NCBI GenBank assembly: GCA_029959085.1
Contig: JARWIR010000016.1
Location: forward strand, 20,531,499 to 20,595,498
Length of the DNA: 64,000 bases
Direction of reading: 5' to 3'
Source of the DNA: Nemophila menziesii
Taxonomy: Eukaryota; Streptophyta; Magnoliopsida; Boraginales; Hydrophyllaceae
The notes under the pieces are model-generated. The model was not told where the DNA came from, did no database searches, and worked only from the letters and a program-made list of their open reading frames with translations. A program made the position numbers and the translations under genes. How positions within the stretch are numbered: the stretch's first letter is position 1; each line of letters opens with the position of its first letter. Shown here piece by piece: positions 58,736 to 64,000 of this stretch.

Positions 58736-60251
58736 TGATGTCTCCCCATTTGTGATGATTTAATCTTAGTTAGAGACATCATTTTAGGTGTTTTAGGAAG
58801 TCTAGTAGTCGATTTTTAATTATATTATTGTATTTTCTTATTTCTTGTCTTGTCTTGATGATTTATTATTTTTAGAGCATATTTTTTATTTAATTTATTT
58901 ATTTAGTGTGAAGCTTTAAAGATATATGGTAATTAATTTAATGTCAAATCAATTCCAAGAGATAAAGGAAAGAAGATATGGATAGAAATTGGAGATAAAG
59001 GAAGTAAAAGATAAGTATTGAAAGATAAAGTTGCCAAGTAAATTTGAATTCCAGCAGCTACGTCCACAAAAGTGATCATAACTCTAGATTGGCTAGGAAT
59101 TTGGAAGAATGGTCTGAAGAAAAGTTATAGAGATTTCTGAGACAATCAGTTTCGATATAAAGAACGCGTCAAACAGAGTTGAAACGAAGAAGTTACGGCC
59201 AAAACAAAATAGTGGCAGTTTATTACCTTTTCTATATTTTAGAGTTACGAATTAGAGTTGGACTAGAAGTTCAATTACTTGTCTTCCACTCCAAGAAAAC
59301 GTGTTAGGGCTTCCTAGACCCCTAGAATTACACCCTTAAACCATTATAAGCATATCTTTGCTCAGTTCTAAACCTTATATTAACTCTTAGTCATTCAAGC
59401 GAGCAAGATGACAATCATGTATTTTTTATTTTAGTTTATTTCTTTTAGGTATGAACTAAATTTCCCATAGCTTGGGTTTTGCATATGTATAATCTATGAA
59501 TTCTATTTTCTTCTATCTATGTTTATTTGAGAGAATTATTTTAAATTGATCCTAGCTGCTTAACCATATATTTGTTTTATGTGCTTTGATTTATTGTCTG
59601 TCTTAAACCTGATCAATTTAAGACTGTGCTAATAGTAGTTAGATGGTCACCCGGAAGGGGTGTTTAATTATTGAAACACCACATAAACGTTTAGTGTACG
59701 GTAGTGATCCGGAAGGGCTTGCCTAACTAGGGTTTAATTTAATCATCGGTCATCATTAGAAGGCCAGTCTCATTTAGGAACCTAGAGGTGTAGGAACACC
59801 AAATTTTAGTCCCCTCGTGATTGTGAGGTCGCCACCCTAGTCCACCCAGACGGGGGTAGGGAGGAATTTAGAATCCTGACTACTTATCTAAGAGCTATTA
59901 TCACCCTTATTAACTAGTAGAAGAAATAGAAGGATTAGTGCATACGAGCAAAACCTAAGCTATATTCTCCCATCTATATTCTTTCATATTTATTTTATTG
60001 TTTTTAGTTTAATTATTTTAATCATTACTCCTCTTCAATCATATTTATTTTCTGTCTTTTTAATTATTAATTCCTACTCTGATTTATTTACCCATCTGTT
60101 AACACATTTAAGTCCCTGAGGAACGAATCTTCTTATCATTAAAAGTTGCATACATCCTGTAATACTTGCAGTACCGTGCTAGTCTAGGGTGATTAGTGCA
60201 TTGTATTCCGTATTTATTTATCATATTTTTATCACACCGTAGGCGACGCCA
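58736..60251 (+). repeat. Element D 3' LTR
   Basis: TGATGTCTCC ... GGCGACGCCA, collinear with the 5' LTR over its full length. The TATA region is altered (TAGAATTA). It lacks about 20 bp found in the 5' LTR near 'cctaactagatagtcattagggttt' (59725-59735). Confidence 0.96.
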
Positions 60252-60510
60252 GTGAGATTACATCAAATGTTTGGTAAGAGTGCATTGTAAATGTGGATGA
60301 TCTTTGTTCATCGATGGGACGCCTAGCGATTAGAATACATCCCTCGTTGTTTTTTATAAGATTGGAATGCAATTTGACAAATTCGTTGCTCCTTATCAAC
60401 TTGTACCAACCAGGACATACACATTTCAATTGCATCAACTGTCTTACTGTTAACCTTCCCAAAATCAACTCTATCATGTCATTTGGTAGAGTCTTAACAA
60501 TTCTTCTCAT

Positions 60511-61194
60511 CTTTCTGATGGCTTTTGGTGAAGAAAAATGTCTGAGAAGGAAATTTGAAAGTAGTGGTTTATTAAATATTTAAGATTTTTTTGATGTTAA
60601 AAATATTCTTGTGATTGCTTATTTATAAATGTGGTCCATTCTTTAATTTTGTCACTCAGCGGGAACGATTATTTATTTTTAAAATTTTTATAATAAGCGG
60701 ACCCTGTTTTTTGAATTTGTAATTGTTTAAAAATTATTCAAGATTTTTTTTATTTGTTTCAGTTAAGGTAGTTATTTTATATAATGTAATTACCCAATTT
60801 AATTTTGTTCAGGTACATATTCAATTAATTACACAAAAACCGTACTAAGTAAATCTTAATTTGGTCAATATATTCAGTTAATTTTATAATTTTTAGTTGT
60901 TGTTCAAGATTTTGTAATTAAATAATTAAGGTAGTTTATTTAATGTTGTATAACTCAAAAATTTCGAAAAAAATGATTTTCAAATAAATTGAAGGTTGGT
61001 TTTTTTTGTTCCCACATGACGTTGTACATCTCATTGCATAGACCCTCCCGCTCTCCATACACACTTAGGGTTGTAGCAAAATAAAACCAAGAATCGTTTT
61101 ATACACCATCACATTCACCATCAATTCGTTCACTATCTTTCCACTCACATTTCGTCTATAAGCTTGTTCTTTCATCTTCCAAGAAAAACCATCA
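60511..61194. other. Intergenic between the F-box gene start and the next candidate gene
   Basis: AT-rich; it would hold two divergent promoters. Repeated 'tttgtaattaaataattaagg'-like pieces at 60715-60960 suggest old tandem duplication. No gene seen. Confidence 0.45.
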
Positions 61195-62104
61195 ATGGCG
61201 GACGAAGTATTCAACTTTCCTATGATCCCATATTTCATGCAACAAGTTGTTCCTCAACCCCCACCACAACCATCGATGAGGGTAAAAAATATTTATCCAC
61301 GAAAACCCATGTCCGAACGAATCTTAATGAACTATGTGACTACCTTCATTCAACAATAATCCACCGATGAAGGACATGACGATGTTCAACCAGAGGTAAA
61401 CTTATTATTTAAACTTTTTTCCTTTGTCAATTTTTATTCATGTTCTCAAATAAATCTGTTGTGTATATCTAAATTCCGTATAATGGATTCTCCGTATAAA
61501 CTTAATCTTAAGCTTAGATTCAATGTTCTTTTTTTTACTACTCATAGTCATCGAACATATATATAAAGCCATTTTAACAAACTTATGTGCACAGAAAGTC
61601 AAATAAGGGTTTCCACTTTTACTTGATGTTTTATATTAAAAAAGTTATTTTCCAATTTGGTGTGTTGTATGGTTTTTAAATGGTCCTCAAATGTATATTT
61701 TAAACAAAGAATCTTATTTATTAACAGTGCAAAATTATGTATTTTGATTTCATGTTTAGTTGTTATAGAGATTCTTTATCGTCTTACATAGGTTTGTTGG
61801 GTAGTATTTATTTAATGACTTTTATGTTGTTACGCGGCCCATTCAAAATTACCCTCCTCTTTGTCATGTTTATAATAGACGAAAAATTTCTAACCATTGC
61901 GGGAACTAGGTGCCTACGCCTACTACACAACAACGATTCACTATTGAGGACCAAATCCTGGAGCATCTCACAGAGACTCTAACCAAAAACCTTTACTTGG
62001 AACAGAGGGTGGACGAATTAAGTGAAAGGGTTGACTTTCTACTGGTAAAAAACATATACAGTGAAGACGAAGCCGGTGTAGGAGGCACTCATCTAGGAAA
62101 ATGA
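61195..62104 (+). pseudogene. Unknown two-exon gene with one in-frame stop
   Basis: ATG 61195 in a good context (CATCAATGGCG): MADEVFNFPMIPYFMQQVV, a Pro/Gln-rich run, then SERILMNYVTTFIQQ and a TAA at 61357, followed in the same frame by STDEGHDDVQPE and a GTAAAC donor at 61396. An acceptor at 61909 (ACTAG) opens exon 2 in phase 0: VPTPTTQQRFTIEDQILEHLTETLTKN, a heptad-like coiled coil (LYLEQRVDELSERVDFLL) and a stop at 62104. Apart from the TAA it would encode 131 residues. I do not recognise the family; nuclear or transposon-accessory roles are equally possible. Confidence 0.45.
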
Positions 62105-62680
62105 ATCTGGGAGATTCAGTTCATCTAATGTTGATGCTGGTGCTGGTGGATGTTTTTGTTTTTTCGGTGTTGATGTTTAGTGTTTGTAATGAACTATAAT
62201 CTTTTGTGTTGGTTTTGTTAACCCATAGTGTTGGGTTAGTGTTGTTTAGGTAAAAACTTGGACTGTGGTGGTTTTTGTGATTTAAAACAAACATTGTAAC
62301 CTTAATAATCTATCTATCTTAAACTGAATCCTTTTAAGTATCATATGCATGAGTTTCTTCCATGTAGATTCCAAATTAAATCATATAACTATCAAACTTT
62401 CTAAGGAACTTAGTATTTGAATGCTTAAGTTACAAAACATATTGAATACGAATAATAAACTATCTTAATTATGTAAGTACTCCAACTCCAATATAATTAG
62501 AGCAACATATTCCAAAATTGTGTAACTTAAATAAGTCATCCAGGTTTAGGTTTAAGGCGAACATCACAAGCAAAATATCTATACAAACACTACACGTAAT
62601 ATATTTTAAAATATAATAACCAAAAGTCAAACCTATCAAATCAGCACACACATCTTATCTCCAAGCAACCACCACCGCTC

Positions 62681-62687
62681 TATAAAA
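62681..62687 (+). promoter_or_regulatory. TATA box before a small candidate gene
   Basis: CTATAAAAAGG at 62680-62690, 95-100 bp before the ATG at 62782 and preceded by a CA-rich stretch. Confidence 0.4.
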
Positions 62688-62781
62688 AGGAGGTACCTTC
62701 GTTATCTCCATTATAAAAAATACCAACGCTTCTTTCACTTACCTTCTCCTAAAGACGACGTTCAGCCTTCTTACAAGCACT

Positions 62782-62975
62782 ATGATGGTAAGTTTGCATG
62801 CATAAATTAAATAAAGTTTTTGTTTTCTATGTCCTCTAATAACTTCTTCCTATTTTTTTGAAAGTTCTATGAAATGTCTGTAGAATCCTCAAGGTCTTCT
62901 AACATATCAGACAACGTAATATGTTTGGGTGACTCCGCGAACGTGGATGATGACAACATAGATCTCTGGTACTAA
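62782..62975 (+). CDS. Possible two-exon gene for a 39-residue acidic peptide
   Basis: ATGATG at 62782-62787 meets a GTAAGT donor. The acceptor TTGAAAG at 62864 opens FYEMSVESSRSSNISDNVICLGDS and an acidic VDDDNIDLWY before TAA at 62975. Splice signals and the upstream TATA box are good, but the product is tiny. It may be only the N-terminus of a longer protein whose later exons decayed (see ILEKQNNHHADWG-like frame near 63150). Not recognised. Confidence 0.25.
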
Positions 62976-64000
62976 GAAATTTTTTGTTCACAACTAAGGT
63001 GTGGGAAACAATGAAAAATTAGATGCTGCCTGTTCTTCCTTCACAATAAAAATAACAAACTTCATTATGAATGTCCAAGACATAGATACGTTATGTTTTG
63101 TAGGCCTTACAGTGTTATGATGCAAAACCTACATTCTCCTCTTCTTGCTCGACGATCCTGGAAAAACAAAATAATCATCATGCTGATTGGGGTAAAATTA
63201 ATCTTGTTTGGACACATTTGCATACATGGATAAACAGTTTATTTGAGTAAGCATCGAATGACACAGCTATTATGGTTGGGTTGTTTTTATATGTTTTGTA
63301 GTAGTTGATGTTCCACATTTTGGATTATTAAGGGTTATATATAGAAATTTTAATTGTATAGTGTGTAATGCACGTAATACTAGGGATTTATATATATGAA
63401 TATTTTTTATTGGTAAGCATCTAGTACGGATAAGTATTAGTAATTTTATCAAGAAATTAATTAAATGTTGGTTGGTTAATGTAAACACTTACATTTACGT
63501 ATTTTTCCATTTAGGGTATGTTGAACGTTGAATGTTGATATTTTGTTCTGCAACCTTAATAAATGGTCAACGAACCCCCACGTGCTTGGATACTACTGTA
63601 ATAAAAATATTAGTTATTAAAAAAAATTCTAAATGATATCATCCCATTAATATTTTACAGTCTTTTTCTCCCAACTTGTCAATTCATGTGGGTAAGGAAA
63701 ATAAAGATGTTGGAATTGACAATAATACGAAACCCACACACCACCCCTTAGCCATAGGTGCATTAATTTATTTCTTCCCCAAGCATCGTCTTCCCCGCAT
63801 CATCGTCTCACTGTACATATTTTTTCAAGCTAACAAAAATGGAAAACTCAAAGATATCTAAACATATTATATAGGAAATACCCAGTTCTTCATTAAGAAT
63901 TATATTTTATACATTGGTGAAAAAAACCAACTACATTATTTCAAAGCAACAATAACCACCAAAACTAACAACAGCAAACATATTATTTTTAGAACTATTT
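62976..64000. other. AT-rich end of the window without a recognisable gene
   Basis: Short ORFs at 63270-63488 and 63676-63861 have no features of known proteins. No repeat family identified. Confidence 0.45.

Larger units (their letters stand above)
50583..60251 (+). mobile_element. Element D: complete non-autonomous Ty3/gypsy (Athila/Tat-type) LTR retrotransposon
   Basis: 9669 bp with LTRs of 1520 bp (50583-52102) and 1516 bp (58736-60251) and a perfect target duplication GTGAG (50578-50582, 60252-60256). A primer site (52109-52126) matches the tRNA-Asp complement at 15 of 18 positions, and a polypurine-like tract (58722-58735) precedes the 3' LTR. Inside are gag, a protease remnant joined directly to an integrase C-terminal tail, a CCGG patch, and an accessory ORF of the 'putative plant transposon protein' type. 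Reverse transcriptase and RNase H are absent. The LTRs differ by about one base in 20 where I compared them. Inserted in an F-box gene. Confidence 0.96.
49730..60510 (-). pseudogene. F-box protein with FBA domain, split by element D and frameshifted
   Basis: The N-terminal part (60510-60257) encodes an F-box: LPNDMIELILGRL, LMQLKCVCPGWYKLI and SNEFVKLHSNLI. The rest lies beyond the retrotransposon at 50582-49730. It encodes a C-terminal F-box-associated (FBA) interaction domain: GNPTIRAFIQLRSPK, FGFDQISNEFKVV, VYNITRDNWSKI, GIGVPTNCALHW, CDLTTHGFGEM, VNDSLAVFSR, IEIWVMQEYGLEVSWMK and VKRLGLFFDSIILYVES before a stop at 49730. Removing the element and one copy of GTGAG leaves about 1107 bp (369 codons), normal for this family, with the frame continuous across the junction. 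Further defects are frameshifts near 50300, 50165 and 50135, and a stop with shift at about 49815. Such proteins usually serve as substrate adaptors of SCF ubiquitin ligases; this allele cannot make one. Confidence 0.92.

Overview
This is AT-rich nuclear DNA of a flowering plant, probably a dicot. The evidence is the mixture of elements present: Ty3/gypsy LTR retrotransposons of the Athila/Tat type with a tRNA-Asp-like primer site, hAT and Mutator-like transposase remains, a LINE, Stowaway MITEs, an intron-containing RAD52-like organellar gene, an F-box/FBA gene and a small secreted cysteine-rich peptide gene. I cannot name the species. Most of the window is transposon sequence at different stages of decay. 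Only two genes look intact.

Layout. 1-517: antisense LTR cut by the window edge. 2.0 kb: gag scrap. 3.3-6.8 kb: decayed hAT transposase (+). 8.2-9.06 kb: intact four-exon ODB1/RAD52-like gene (-). 9.9-19 kb: old LTRs and 3' noncoding parts of several related gypsy elements in both orientations, with a Stowaway MITE at 17.7 kb. 19.6-21.9 kb: decayed LINE (+). 22.9-23.07 kb: minisatellite. 23.97-24.78 kb: two-exon gene for a secreted Cys-rich peptide (-), ESF1/MEG-like. 24.95-25.14 kb: Mutator-type MITE with a perfect 9-bp target duplication. 26.6-31.1 kb: decayed MULE (MURA transposase, then a lysine-rich ORF). 31.5-32.0 kb: long foldback element. 32.0-41.5 kb: an old antisense gypsy pol ('E') split by a complete antisense element 'B' (32281-40142, duplication CTTAC), which itself carries a Stowaway MITE in one LTR. 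41.5-47.1 kb: element 'C', an antisense LTR and 3' noncoding region followed by an inverted LTR piece. 47-49 kb: TA arrays and an unrecognised possible gene. 49.7-60.5 kb: an F-box/FBA gene (-) split by complete element 'D' (50583-60251, duplication GTGAG). 61-63 kb: two small candidate genes of unknown function.

The gypsy copies (A, B, C, D, the 14.6-kb copy and loose LTRs) form one extended family. They share features that I report as findings: an inverted repeat at the LTR 5' tip, a conserved hairpin and noncoding blocks between the coding region and the 3' LTR, repeated polypurine-like tracts, and a CCGG-rich palindromic patch just after the coding region. B and D lack RT and integrase and would need enzymes from a partner. 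D keeps gag, a protease remnant and a 'putative plant transposon protein' ORF; B keeps only short gag-like ORFs.

I found no convincing new defence, biosynthetic or regulatory system. The observations most worth following are the clean retrotransposon split of the F-box gene, the conserved noncoding architecture of this gypsy family, and the Cys-rich peptide gene. All divergence statements are by eye.
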